Shown here: positions 1 through 7,793 of the stretch, piece by piece
Layout: the number at the start of each line of letters is the position of its first letter
Numbering within the stretch: position 1 is the first letter of the stretch
NCBI GenBank assembly: GCA_003169695.1
Contig: PNAS01000042.1
Span: forward strand, 24,167-88,166
Source of the DNA: Spartobacteria bacterium
Lineage (GTDB): Bacteria; Verrucomicrobiota; Verrucomicrobiia; Chthoniobacterales; UBA10450
Length of the DNA: 64,000 nt
Direction: 5' to 3'
Translations under genes and position numbers: made by a program
Notes under the pieces: model-generated
What the model was told of the DNA's origin: nothing
What the model saw: the letters and a program-made list of their open reading frames with translations, nothing else
Database searches by the model: none

Positions 1-1
1 T

Positions 2-364
2 CGCTCTGAGAAGCTCGATTTCGTGCAGATCAATTATTCATTGCTCGAGCGCGAAGCCGAGGAACAAATCCTGCCACTCGCCCGAGATCGCGGCGTGGCT
101 GTCATTGTGAATCGCCCGTTTGGCGGCGGCGATCTTTTCGCGCGCGTGCGTCGGAAGCCGCTGCCAGAGTGGGCCGCGGAATTCGATTGTCATTCCTGGG
201 CGCAGTTCCTCCTTAAATGGATCATCGCGCATCCCGCCATAACGTGCGCAATCCCGGCCACGAGTAATGCTCGTCATCTGGAAGACAATATGCAGTCAGG
301 CGTTGGCCGGCTTCCCGATGAGAAGCTGCGGCAGCGCATGATAGACGCCGCCTCTGCGCTGTAG
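2..364 (+). CDS. Aldo/keto reductase family protein, C-terminal part (cut by window edge)
   Basis: Only the last ~120 residues are present; the frame is open to the first bases of the window, so the start lies outside. The visible stretch begins with EKLDFVQINYS, the strand typical of aldo/keto reductases (TIM-barrel NAD(P)H oxidoreductases). Later come a conserved RDRGVAVIVNRPFGGG segment and the ITCAIPATSNARHLEDN cofactor-binding stretch. Family identity is fairly secure; the substrate cannot be inferred. It converges on the fumarylacetoacetase gene with 19 bases between stops, so the two are separate units. Confidence 0.8.
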   Translation, partial: RSEKLDFVQINYSLLEREAEEQILPLARDRGVAVIVNRPFGGGDLFARVRRKPLPEWAAEFDCHSWAQFLLKWIIAHPAITCAIPATSNARHLEDNMQSGVGRLPDEKLRQRMIDAASAL

Positions 365-383
365 AATGGCCGAAAAAACGCCC

Positions 384-1646
384 TTACGCCGGCACAACCC
401 GCCCGGCTACTTCGCCGAAGCCGATCCGATATCCGTCGCCCTGCGCCCAGCCAGTGATCGTTAGGCTGTCGCCATCTTCGAGCCACTTCCGCGTTTCGCC
501 ATTCGGCAGCGTCAACGGATTCGCGCCCCGCCAAGTCAGTTCGAGCATGCAGCCACGCGCCTCCTCCGTTGGTCCGCTAATTGTCCCGCTCGCCAGCAAA
601 TCGCCGGGCTGAAGATTGCAGCCGTTGACAGTGTGATGTGCGAGTTGTTGCGCGATGCTCCAGTAAAGATTTTGAAAATTCGTGCGCGTGATGACGTGCG
701 GCGCATCCATGGACGCCGTCTGCAAACGCGCTTCCAATTGGATGTCGTAGGTGAAATCGTTCGCGGCCCGCAAATATGGCAACGGCTCAGGATCCTGCGG
801 GGGAAGCGGCTTCCGAAATGATTCGAGCGCTTCCAGCATCACGACCCACGGTGAGATGCTCGTGCAAAAGTTTTTCGCCAGAAACGGACCGAGCGGCTGA
901 TATTCCCAAGCCTGCACATCGCGCGCGCTCCAATCATTCATCAAGACCAGACCGAAGATGTGGTCCGTCGCGCGACTGATCGGCACCGGCTCGCCCAGCG
1001 CGTTTCCCGGTCCGATAAAGAATGCCGCTTCCAATTCGTAATCGAAACTGCGGCTCGGACCAAAAATCGGCGCAGGGGCGTCGGGCGGCTTGATTTGTCC
1101 ATGCGGACGCCGCACTTCCGCGCCGCTCGCGACGATGGAGCTGGCGCGACCGTGATACGCGACCGGGAGCCACTTCCAGTTTGGCATGAGTGCGTTTTCG
1201 GGGCCGCGCAACATGGTGCCGACGTTGTGGGCATGGTGATAGGACGAATAGAAATCCGTGTAATCGCCAATGCGCGCTGGAAGCTGCATCGCGACATCTT
1301 TCTGCGCGTGGAAGACCCGGTCACGCAGCGGCCCGTCATCACGCAAAGCGGTTGTGTCGGCGGCGAGCAAATGTTGTATCACTTCCCGCGCTTTGCGCCA
1401 GGCTGGCCGGCCAAGAGCAAGAAATCCGTTCAAAGCACTTTCGGAGAAAACAGGCCGATCCTGAAACTCCGGTATTCGGAAATGACCGAGCTCCTCGAGA
1501 ACCGACAGATCGAGCACGAACTCGCCGATTGCGACCCCAACGCGCGGGCTATCCTGCGCCAGCTTGAAAATTCCAAAAGGAAGGTTCTGGATCGGAAAAT
1601 GCGAATCGGGTGCAACCGCGATGAAAGATTTGAGCGCAGTTGGCAT
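384..1646 (-). CDS. fahA: Fumarylacetoacetase
   Basis: Hydrolyses 4-fumarylacetoacetate to fumarate and acetoacetate, the last step of tyrosine/homogentisate breakdown in the cytosol. The 420-residue length matches the family. The N-terminal SH3-like part runs from the start to about residue 120; the catalytic FAH fold follows. The stretch NDWSARDVQAWEYQPLGPFL and the following FCTSISPWVV are nearly identical to the diagnostic FAH block around the metal site, and LASGTISGP is the usual late motif. The start ATG is at 1646. Upstream on the same strand after about 130 bases lies an unknown 304-residue gene that may be co-transcribed. Other tyrosine-pathway genes (hmgA, hpd) are not in the window. 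Confidence 0.96.
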   Translation of the reverse strand: MPTALKSFIAVAPDSHFPIQNLPFGIFKLAQDSPRVGVAIGEFVLDLSVLEELGHFRIPEFQDRPVFSESALNGFLALGRPAWRKAREVIQHLLAADTTALRDDGPLRDRVFHAQKDVAMQLPARIGDYTDFYSSYHHAHNVGTMLRGPENALMPNWKWLPVAYHGRASSIVASGAEVRRPHGQIKPPDAPAPIFGPSRSFDYELEAAFFIGPGNALGEPVPISRATDHIFGLVLMNDWSARDVQAWEYQPLGPFLAKNFCTSISPWVVMLEALESFRKPLPPQDPEPLPYLRAANDFTYDIQLEARLQTASMDAPHVITRTNFQNLYWSIAQQLAHHTVNGCNLQPGDLLASGTISGPTEEARGCMLELTWRGANPLTLPNGETRKWLEDGDSLTITGWAQGDGYRIGFGEVAGRVVPA

Positions 1647-1697
1647 GGTCTAGAGCCATCGCACAAATAATGCACTGCGTTCAAACTAAAACGATAT

Positions 1698-1752
1698 GGC
1701 AGGGCGACGCTCTGCAGAGCCGTCGACGTTCGGCTCGACGGGGTCTTGCCCT
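1698..1752. repeat. Dispersed palindromic repeat (GTAGGGCGA-type), copy 1
   Basis: The gap between the fahA start and the upstream gene holds GGCAGGGCGACGCTCTGCAG followed by GAGCCG, with the perfect 12-base palindrome GCTCTGCAGAGC and a complementary outer end (CTTGCCC). Similar starts (GGTAGGGCGA or its complement) occur near 9867-9892 and 17552-17577, so it belongs to a dispersed intergenic repeat family. It could form a hairpin in RNA. Confidence 0.5.
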
Positions 1753-1777
1753 ATCGGAAATCCGCGGTAGCTCGTTA

Positions 1778-2692
1778 CTAAAAAAGTTTCAGTGCGCGCA
1801 AATCATCGAGCGGTTCATCGAAGCTACAACTTCCGAATGTCGTCACGAACCTCCGCCGGTCTCTTAGCCGCTGGATGTCGATCTTCCAATCGCGCCAGGC
1901 AAAGAATTCGTTATCGAACTTGAATGAGCTCACGCCTTCGTCTTCGAGCATCGCCGCTGTCTGCGCGGCATCCCACCTGTGTTCCGCCGCCAGCACGGCC
2001 GCGCCGAGCACATTCAGAAAGCCGTGCATTTTCGTTTGCACTTCCTCGCGATACTGTCGAAGCGGGTGATGCAGACCGGCCGTGAATTTAATCGGCACCT
2101 GGTGCGTCACCGGCACGACCAGCGCCGCAGCGATCTGCGCCGACTTGGGAAACGCATCCGTTGTTACTCCGCCTGAGCGCATTTTGTAACCGAAGGTGGG
2201 ATCGTCGGCGTTGGAATTGTACTCCGCGAGCAATGCAATTGTTCGTTCCGCCCTCTCCGCTGGTGCTTCCCAGAACGCCGGTAAACTTCCCATGATCGAC
2301 CGCGCCTCTTTCAATAAGCTAGAATCGACATCCTCGGGCAAAAACATTTCGAGCTGGCTGATCGAGATAAGATCGACATTGTGCGCCGATAACGAACGAA
2401 TGGCCTCATCCGTCTCTACGAGCGCTTCACGAAACGCAGTCGCATTCTCCGTCTTTGGCCCGAGCGCGGAAATACAAAGGGGATGCATTGGGTCGAACTG
2501 CGGAAGGAACTGTTTCGCTGCGTCGAACTGCCCAACCGGCAGAACGAACGCATTGAGCATCCACCTGTCGTGCAAGCGAACGTAGCGCGCGTGATTTGTT
2601 AACGCCGGCTCCAGTTCGAGACTGCACGGCGGAAACATTCCGGCGTAATCGATCGAGTGCTCAAGCAGAGCGCGAAGAGAAGCGGCGGCCAT
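1778..2692 (-). CDS. Conserved-looking protein of unknown function next to fumarylacetoacetase
   Basis: A 304-residue soluble protein with no signal peptide or membrane segment. I do not recognise a family. It opens with LRALLEHSIDYAGMFPP and ends in SSFKFDNEFFAWRDWKIDIQ. A central stretch, TFGYKMRSGGVTTDAFP, followed by VPIKFTAGLHHPLR, has the look of a phosphate- or substrate-binding loop set in an alternating helix/strand protein. The repeating pattern could be a TIM barrel, but that is a guess. It lies upstream of fahA on the same strand with a 131-base gap holding a dispersed repeat, so a link with aromatic amino-acid breakdown is suggested by position only. Confidence 0.8.
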   Translation of the reverse strand: MAAASLRALLEHSIDYAGMFPPCSLELEPALTNHARYVRLHDRWMLNAFVLPVGQFDAAKQFLPQFDPMHPLCISALGPKTENATAFREALVETDEAIRSLSAHNVDLISISQLEMFLPEDVDSSLLKEARSIMGSLPAFWEAPAERAERTIALLAEYNSNADDPTFGYKMRSGGVTTDAFPKSAQIAAALVVPVTHQVPIKFTAGLHHPLRQYREEVQTKMHGFLNVLGAAVLAAEHRWDAAQTAAMLEDEGVSSFKFDNEFFAWRDWKIDIQRLRDRRRFVTTFGSCSFDEPLDDLRALKLF

Positions 2693-2736
2693 ATTCTGAA
2701 TTCAACGTTGCGATCCCGGCTTTCGTCAACCGCTCT

Positions 2737-3147
2737 TCATGGGCTCCAGGCCTCGGTGTGTTGGGGAAGATCGTCCGTAATCGTGTCCCACGACGCACGC
2801 GAATCGACGTACGTGTGAAATTGCGGGCGGATCCCGGGATCATCGTCGAATGCACCCATGCGAATGGACACTTGCGGACCATCCGGCCATTCGCCACCAA
2901 ACAAACTCGAGCCGCATTTGACGCAGAAGGCCTTCACAGCCCCCTCGCCTTTCCCGTAAACGCGGATTAATTCCTCCCCTGCGAGCAGGTGGAATTGCTC
3001 CTTCCACACACGTGCCTGCGTGCAAACAGCGGTTCCCGAATGCTTGCGACAACGGTCGCAGTGGCAGTGGCTCGCCCGAATAAAGGGCGGTTTGACTTCG
3101 AAACGCACTCCGCCGCAAAGACAACTGCCTCGCAACATCTTGGCCAT
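2737..3147 (-). CDS. GFA (glutathione-dependent formaldehyde-activating/CENP-V) family protein
   Basis: A 136-residue zinc-binding domain covering the whole protein. Zinc-ligand patterns are clear: SCLCGG near the start, HCHCDRCRKHSG at about 30-41, and CVKCGSSLFGG near 80. These are the conserved cysteines of the GFA fold. Members of the family are mostly of unknown role and few have real formaldehyde/glutathione activity, so no reaction is assigned. It ends 44 bases before the start of the downstream unknown gene on the same strand; no clear operon signal was seen. Confidence 0.85.
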   Translation of the reverse strand: MAKMLRGSCLCGGVRFEVKPPFIRASHCHCDRCRKHSGTAVCTQARVWKEQFHLLAGEELIRVYGKGEGAVKAFCVKCGSSLFGGEWPDGPQVSIRMGAFDDDPGIRPQFHTYVDSRASWDTITDDLPQHTEAWSP

Positions 3148-3355
3148 GTCACATTCTTCGCACGGCGCTGATAGAATGGGAATTCAGAAGCTTCGCTAGG
3201 GACGTCCTGGGCAGCGCAAAAAGCGCCCTTCCCATGCCATCACTCCTCCGGACAAGATTTAGCTTGTCGTTCGTGGTGCGCCAAGGCTAACTCCGGCCCG
3301 CGATGGTGATTCCAATGAATGGATTTGCCAATCGCTCAACTGCAAAACTTCATCC

Positions 3356-3814
3356 ATGAAAACCAAATTCCTCTTGGCTGCTCTTCTCATCGCGCCGTTG
3401 TCCGCAACCTCTCTCCGCGCAGGCAACCCGGCGCAGGACAAAGACTTTGTCGATAAATACAAAGCCGCCTTCGAAAAGGGCGACAAGGCCACGCTCGAAT
3501 CGTTTCTTTACACTAAAGGCGCGAACCCGATGGCGCTCGAGTTCTACAAAATGATGCAGTCGGAAGGAGCGGGTACCGCAAAAATCTCCAAAATCGAACT
3601 GGTCGATCTCACTCCGGAAGACGTGAAGAAAGCATCGGAGGTCCAAACTGGGCCTGACGGAAGCAAAGCGCAGCTCTCGCTCAAGCCAACCAAAAAATTA
3701 AAAATTACGGTCGAGACCAAAGACGCCAATGGCAGCTCGTCCAGTTCGAGCGAGAACTTCGTCGCGGAGAAAGACGGCAATTACGTCATTCCGGTGCCCG
3801 CTACGGTTAAGTAG
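3356..3814 (+). CDS. Small secreted protein of unknown function
   Basis: 152 residues starting MKTKFLLAALLIAPLSATSL, a classical Sec signal peptide with probable cleavage after residues around LRA at 22. The mature part is rich in lysine, serine and acidic residues and includes a serine-rich stretch near residue 130 (NGSSSSSSEN). The pattern (short secreted domain, FVDKYKAAFEKGD near the mature N-terminus) is reminiscent of small periplasmic accessory domains, but no family is recognised. The 207-base upstream region holds no promoter I would defend. Confidence 0.75.
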   Translation: MKTKFLLAALLIAPLSATSLRAGNPAQDKDFVDKYKAAFEKGDKATLESFLYTKGANPMALEFYKMMQSEGAGTAKISKIELVDLTPEDVKKASEVQTGPDGSKAQLSLKPTKKLKITVETKDANGSSSSSSENFVAEKDGNYVIPVPATVK

Positions 3815-3869
3815 TCCGCTCTGGAACGGTTGCTAGTTTGCGCTGTCGGGCCTCGCCCGCTGGACACCA

Positions 3870-4490
3870 ATGCGGCGGGTTCTTCTCAGAGCTATCCTGA
3901 TCGCCATTTGCCTTGGAGCGGTCGGCCTCGCCTGGATCTTTGGCGGCAGGCGCCTTACCCTCTTTGTTGATCGATTCGGGACCGCGGAGATCGAGCGGAT
4001 ACCCGTGACCCAGCTCGGCTACAATGGCGCGGAGATGGGAGGACTTATCCTCCTTGCAACCGGAATGCTCGACACGACAGGACCGGACGACCATCCGTTC
4101 CCGTTACGCATTGCACCCGACGCGAACAACAAGCTGGTGCTGACCACGTCAGGCATATCTTTCCCCCTCGGAGAACTAGTGCCTGCTTCGTCTCAAGAAC
4201 CCGCCTCTACCTTTACGGTCCGCCCGAATAAGGAAGACGAAGTCTCACTCACTGTGCGCCGAAGCTTTGTCAGCTGGCCGACACCGTTCGAGTTCAATTT
4301 CATGACAGGGCATTCACCATCCTGGAAACGGCATCGCTACTATGAGCTCATCTGGAAGAAACGTTCAGGCGCTCAGTTGCAAATGGTCTGGCGTTTTGAG
4401 CAATATTTCTATTCGACCGATGGTTGGACGGGAGGCGACATGACCCGCGAGGGGTCCACCGGCTTGATCAAAGCGGAGATAAAACCGTGA
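3870..4490 (+). CDS. Membrane-anchored protein of unknown function
   Basis: 206 residues. A single N-terminal hydrophobic helix (about residues 5-25, RVLLRAILIAICLGAVGLAW) acts as a signal anchor or uncleaved signal. The rest looks like a beta-rich extracytoplasmic domain. No catalytic motif or known domain is recognised. It follows the small secreted protein by 55 bases in the same direction, so the two may be co-transcribed. Confidence 0.65.
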   Translation: MRRVLLRAILIAICLGAVGLAWIFGGRRLTLFVDRFGTAEIERIPVTQLGYNGAEMGGLILLATGMLDTTGPDDHPFPLRIAPDANNKLVLTTSGISFPLGELVPASSQEPASTFTVRPNKEDEVSLTVRRSFVSWPTPFEFNFMTGHSPSWKRHRYYELIWKKRSGAQLQMVWRFEQYFYSTDGWTGGDMTREGSTGLIKAEIKP

Positions 4491-4523
4491 AGACTGGATC
4501 TATGGTGCTTCATTCCCCATCGG

Positions 4524-5068
4524 TCATCCTTCGTCCGGCGATCGCGAGTATCTAGCGGCCAGTCTCACGACGGTATTTATGTTACGCCAGGTCGCGCGGC
4601 CGTTGAGGATCTTCTCGAAACGCGCGTTAGAAAACGTCGAGTCGCTTTGCACAGCCAATAGACTTCGCGGCCATGTACGTGGAAGTCGTCTATCTCGGTC
4701 TGGAAAGTCACCAGTTACTTCTCGGCTTCGGCGCCCAAGGGATCGGCTAGAAATGCTACGTTGAGCGCCGCTGCGGACCTTAGCTGCGATTCATTAAACG
4801 GTTTGTATCGAGCGGTCGCTGCCACTTCGGGAACAGTTCGGAGGAACGCTTTGACCTCATAGCCCAAGGACCGCAGAAGCTGGCTTTCAATCTTATGCTG
4901 GAGCGCCCTGATGTCGCTGGAACGTGAAGTGAAAATCACGTTGCCGCTCGCAATGAAGGTTTCGACTTCCTTGAGGGAAAAACGGTCAAAGAGTCCGCAC
5001 AGTTCCGCCATGGCCACGTTGTGGCCGCCGACATTGATGGCCCGGAGGAAGGCAATTAGTCTGAGCAT
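4524..5068 (-). pseudogene. DUF1697 family gene, broken by a stop codon and a frameshift
   Basis: The first ~117 residues from the ATG at 5068 (MLRLIAFLRAINVGGHN, then IASGNVIFTSRS) are a good DUF1697 N-terminus. The frame hits TAA at about 4715-4717. Reading straight through, it continues in frame with EIDDFHVHGREVYWLCKA, the expected next block. A shift near 4630 is then needed to reach SDSTFSNARFEKIL and TWRNINTVVRLAARYS, the normal family C-terminus ending at 4524. The total span equals the usual ~180 residues. The repeated motif CAAAGCGAC next to the shift suggests a deletion between short direct repeats. One stop plus one shift argues for real decay rather than a single base-calling error. 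Confidence 0.8.
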
Positions 5069-5176
5069 AGGATGGTTAGAGGATCCGGCCAAAATCGGTC
5101 ATTTAGTCGGATGCTGGCGACAGCCTTCGATCCATACTGCTCCATCCGATAGCGCAGCTTTCTCGCGGTCGCGATC

Positions 5177-5617
5177 TTACACAGCAGGAAGCCGTTTCAT
5201 TCGTGCGCCCAAAAGCACGCCCACTGCGCCGAGGACTGGGTTGAGCAAGTGCATCCATATGGGCATCTGCGTCAGCCGCATCGCATCCATACTTGAGACT
5301 TCGCCGGCGCGAACATGAGGTGTTGGATCACGCATCTTCGGGATGCAAAAGAGTATGAGGACAATCAGGACGATCCCTGCGAACACCTGGCAGGTTCGCT
5401 TGCTTTTGCTAACCGCAGCGCAGACGTAGCCACCCAGAATCGAGCCGCAAAGACTAAGGGCGGCAGAGAGCACAAGCCAAAGAGTGGATACCTCGTAACT
5501 GTCGGGTTGAAAGATACGTTCGACGCCAAGCGCAAGGTAGGCGCCGGTGAAGATGGCGAAGAAAAAGACGAATATGACAGCAAATCCGACGATCACTCCA
5601 ACGATAGATCTTAACAT
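5177..5617 (-). CDS. Small integral membrane protein of unknown function
   Basis: 146 residues with about four hydrophobic helices: residues 3-30 (RSIVGVIVGFAVIFVFFFAI), about 46-70, about 78-92 (a leucine/isoleucine-rich helix) and about 120-140. Short polar loops lie between, including DPTPHVRAGEVSSMDAM on the outside or in a cytosolic loop. No known domain is recognised. It stands alone between the DUF1697 pseudogene and a small basic protein on the other strand. Confidence 0.7.
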   Translation of the reverse strand: MLRSIVGVIVGFAVIFVFFFAIFTGAYLALGVERIFQPDSYEVSTLWLVLSAALSLCGSILGGYVCAAVSKSKRTCQVFAGIVLIVLILFCIPKMRDPTPHVRAGEVSSMDAMRLTQMPIWMHLLNPVLGAVGVLLGARMKRLPAV

Positions 5618-5735
5618 TCAGGCTCCCTGTTTTGAAAGGGCGCGATGTTATCGAGCCGAAATGGCCAAAGCTACGAAAATCTTGAACAACTCTGCATTCG
5701 CCAAATCGCTAAATCGCCAGATCGTTAACTGAAAA

Positions 5736-5942
5736 ATGGATCCGTACGCAAAGCCTAACGAGCGAAAGATCGGCGCCAAGCGGCCGAAGATTTCTCATTT
5801 GCCCCGCGCCGCCGAAACCCGGACGCGCAGCGAACGGCAGGCGGAGAAGCAAGCAGTCGCGGCGGAGCGACGGGCGATCAAGAAGTCAGCCCGCCGGCAC
5901 CTCAAGAAAGACCTGCTGGCTGATCTGGAGGAAACCGTTTGA
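5736..5942 (+). CDS. Small basic protein of unknown function
   Basis: 68 residues, extremely rich in Lys/Arg/Ala/Glu (RQAEKQAVAAERRAIKKSAR), predicted as one long helix ending DLLADLEETV. There is no signal peptide. Composition fits a nucleic-acid or ribosome-associated small protein, but no family is recognised and a chance reading frame cannot be excluded. The ATG at 5736 has no strong ribosome-binding site. Confidence 0.4.
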   Translation: MDPYAKPNERKIGAKRPKISHLPRAAETRTRSERQAEKQAVAAERRAIKKSARRHLKKDLLADLEETV

Positions 5943-6006
5943 GGTCGGCGGCGCAAAGATCAGTTCGGCTTGGCGCGCCGATACAGAGGCGTCTGTTCTC
6001 CGGTTA

Positions 6007-6028
6007 GGCGCTCGCCGCGGCGAGCGCC
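6007..6028. repeat. Palindromic repeat GGCGCTCGCC/GGCGAGCGCC, copy 1
   Basis: A perfect 22-base palindrome (arms GGCGCTCGCCG and CGGCGAGCGCC) followed by GCTACATCGG. The same palindrome followed by a similar TCTACTACATTGGC occurs at 30970-30991. A related sequence (GCGGAGCGCTTCTACATCGG) lies at about 41130. It is an intergenic dispersed element. Confidence 0.7.
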
Positions 6029-6085
6029 GCTACATCGGCCTTGGCTCCGGCCGCAGGGCGCAATACCTGCTTTTCAAGACTCGCT

Positions 6086-6395
6086 ATGAACGACGTGGAG
6101 ACCCATGACGCCGACAACCGCAGATTGATCGATGGGCTGAGGCAGGCGCTCGATATGAACTACGCGCGACTACTCGAAACCGCGAAGAAGGAATGCGAAC
6201 GCAACTTCGCCAGGAAAGATCCGAGCGATGCTTGCGTGAGCGTGCGCGTTGGTTCAGGCGATTCGCAAAGGCTTTCCCTACCCTGTGCCGGAATTCTTCG
6301 AAAACGGGGTCGATCGCTTCTTAACAGCAACGGACGCCCTTCGCTGGCGTAAGTCGCCGCAATCCAGAGTCACCGCAGTCGGTTATATTTCTTGA
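6086..6395 (+). pseudogene. Small gene of unknown function, apparently frameshifted
   Basis: From the ATG at 6086 the frame gives a plausible start, MNDVETHDADNRRLIDGLRQ, followed by LDMNYARLLETAKKECERNF. After about base 6240 it turns to low-quality sequence. The neighbouring frame from about 6240 to the stop at 6393-6395 gives a coherent tail: LVQAIRKGFPYPVPEFFENG, then VDRFLTATDALRWRK. This suggests one ~100-residue protein split by a one-base shift. The tail overlaps the end of the convergent peptidase gene by 26 bases. No family is recognised; the evidence is compositional only. Confidence 0.4.
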
Positions 6396-7566
6396 GCAAA
6401 TCACGCACGCGGTCGTGTGGGAGGGCGTCGACGTGATGGTTGTCGCGGCCGGTCATACTTTGATTGGCGACCAAAGCATTCGCGACCGCTTCCTCGGTTG
6501 CTTGCACGACGGCAGTGAAGATCGGATCGAGGCGATCGTTCGGAATGGTTTCAACCGAATGCGTAACCTGGTCGGCGTCGGCCGCGTTCGGATTAGCCGT
6601 TGAGAATGCGATAAACAAATCGCCAGAGCCGTTTCCGGAAACAGTGCCCGTGCACGCGAGCCCGAGCGTGACGCGGCGCGCGAGCCGTTTCAACTGGTGC
6701 GGCAAGAGCGGCGCGTCAGTGGCAACGACAGCGATGCATGAGCCGGCCTCTTTCTTGTAAACCTCGCCTGGGATTTCCTTGCCAATCGGCACACCCGCGA
6801 TGATGAGCTGCGGGCGGCGCCCAAAATTCGCCTGTAGAAATACGCCGACTGTGAACGTACGGACAATTCCCGCCTTTCCTTTCATGTCGACCTTACGCGA
6901 GGCCGTCCCGTTCCCGCCTTTGAATTCGTAACAAATCATTCCCGTCCCGCCGCCGACGCTCCCCTCTTCGATCGCGCCGCCATGCGCGGTGTCGAGCGCA
7001 TGCGCGACGTGCTCCGGTTTCACGTGGAAACCATTGATGTCGTTGAGCCAGCCGTCCCATGTCTCAGCCACAACCGGTAGACTCCAAGAGAAGCCTTCCG
7101 AATCAGCGCCGCCGTGCGCGTTGCGCCATGCGATGACCGCGTCCCGTGCAACGCCGACGCTGTGGGTATTGGTCAGAATGATCGGCCCTTCCAGAAATCC
7201 GCCTTCCTCAATCCACGCCGTGCCAGTCATTTCTCCGTTGCCGTTGAGCGAAAAGACGCTGGCGTAAACGGGATCGTTCGACTCGCGGCCACGCGGCACA
7301 ATCGCCGTCACTCCGGTGCGCACCGGCCCCTTGCCAACTTCAAGTTTCCCTTCGCCGCTAATCAACGTCGTGTAACCAACTTCAACGCCAGCGACATCTG
7401 TGATGGCGTTCAGCGCCCCGGGCGTGCCGTCGAATGGAATGCCGAGAGCGCGGGCGCGGATGGATTGCGAGTCAGGCGGCGGGGAGGTTTGCGGTTCACG
7501 GGCCTGGAGGAGCGGGAGGAAGGGGAGGAGGGCAAGCGCGATTAGGCACGGTGAGGTTGCATTCAT
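6370..7566 (-). CDS. P1 family (DmpA/BapA-type) aminopeptidase, secreted
   Basis: The start at 7566 (MNATSPCLIALALLPFLPLL) gives a clear Sec signal peptide; the longer frame upstream runs through a dispersed repeat and is not used. The ~398-residue protein shows the P1/S58 peptidase pattern: SIRARALGIPFDGTPGALNA, ITDVAGVEVGYTT, TGVTAIVPRG, then the glycine-rich EEGSVGGGTGMICYEFKGG and GTASRKV. In this family a precursor cleaves itself before a serine that becomes the N-terminal nucleophile; GTASR is the likely region. Known members remove N-terminal D-amino, beta-amino or ordinary residues from small peptides. The exact substrate is unknown. Confidence 0.9.
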   Translation of the reverse strand: MNATSPCLIALALLPFLPLLQAREPQTSPPPDSQSIRARALGIPFDGTPGALNAITDVAGVEVGYTTLISGEGKLEVGKGPVRTGVTAIVPRGRESNDPVYASVFSLNGNGEMTGTAWIEEGGFLEGPIILTNTHSVGVARDAVIAWRNAHGGADSEGFSWSLPVVAETWDGWLNDINGFHVKPEHVAHALDTAHGGAIEEGSVGGGTGMICYEFKGGNGTASRKVDMKGKAGIVRTFTVGVFLQANFGRRPQLIIAGVPIGKEIPGEVYKKEAGSCIAVVATDAPLLPHQLKRLARRVTLGLACTGTVSGNGSGDLFIAFSTANPNAADADQVTHSVETIPNDRLDPIFTAVVQATEEAVANALVANQSMTGRDNHHVDALPHDRVRDLLKKYNRLR

Positions 7567-7580
7567 GGCGAAGAAAAGAA

Positions 7581-7645
7581 ACGTCCAACGTCCAACCCTC
7601 CTCCGCAAGGCTACCGCGGGCAGGCCGTTCAACGTCCAACGCTCA
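7581..7645. repeat. TCCAACGTCCAAC-type tandem repeat, intergenic copy
   Basis: Just upstream of the peptidase start lie two patches, ACGTCCAACGTCCAAC (7581-7596) and GTTCAACGTCCAACGCTCAA (7627-7646). They are built from the 10-base unit CGTCCAACGT/TTCAACGCTC. The same unit reappears inside the UbiD coding sequence at 16461-16500. Confidence 0.65.
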
Positions 7646-7673
7646 ATGAAGAAGCGGCGGCGCCACTGACCAA

Positions 7674-7742
7674 GGAGGGGCGGTCTTCAAACCGTCTAGT
7701 GTTTGGCCATGCGACGCCCGGCGGTTTGGAAACCACCGCTCC
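7674..7742. repeat. Inverted repeat between the peptidase and dnaX
   Basis: The left arm 7674-7694 (GGAGGGGCGGTCTTCAAACC plus G) and the right arm 7722-7742 (CGGTTTGGAAACCACCGCTC plus C) are complementary with only a few mismatches. They enclose 27 bases that include GGCCATGCGACGCC. It fills the intergenic space between divergent genes, about 50 bases upstream of dnaX, so it could affect either promoter. It is a dispersed-repeat type element by appearance. Confidence 0.65.
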
Positions 7743-7793
7743 ATGTTTCTGATTTCTGTTTTCGCAGGCGATTGGCCGGATTAGATTCGGAAC

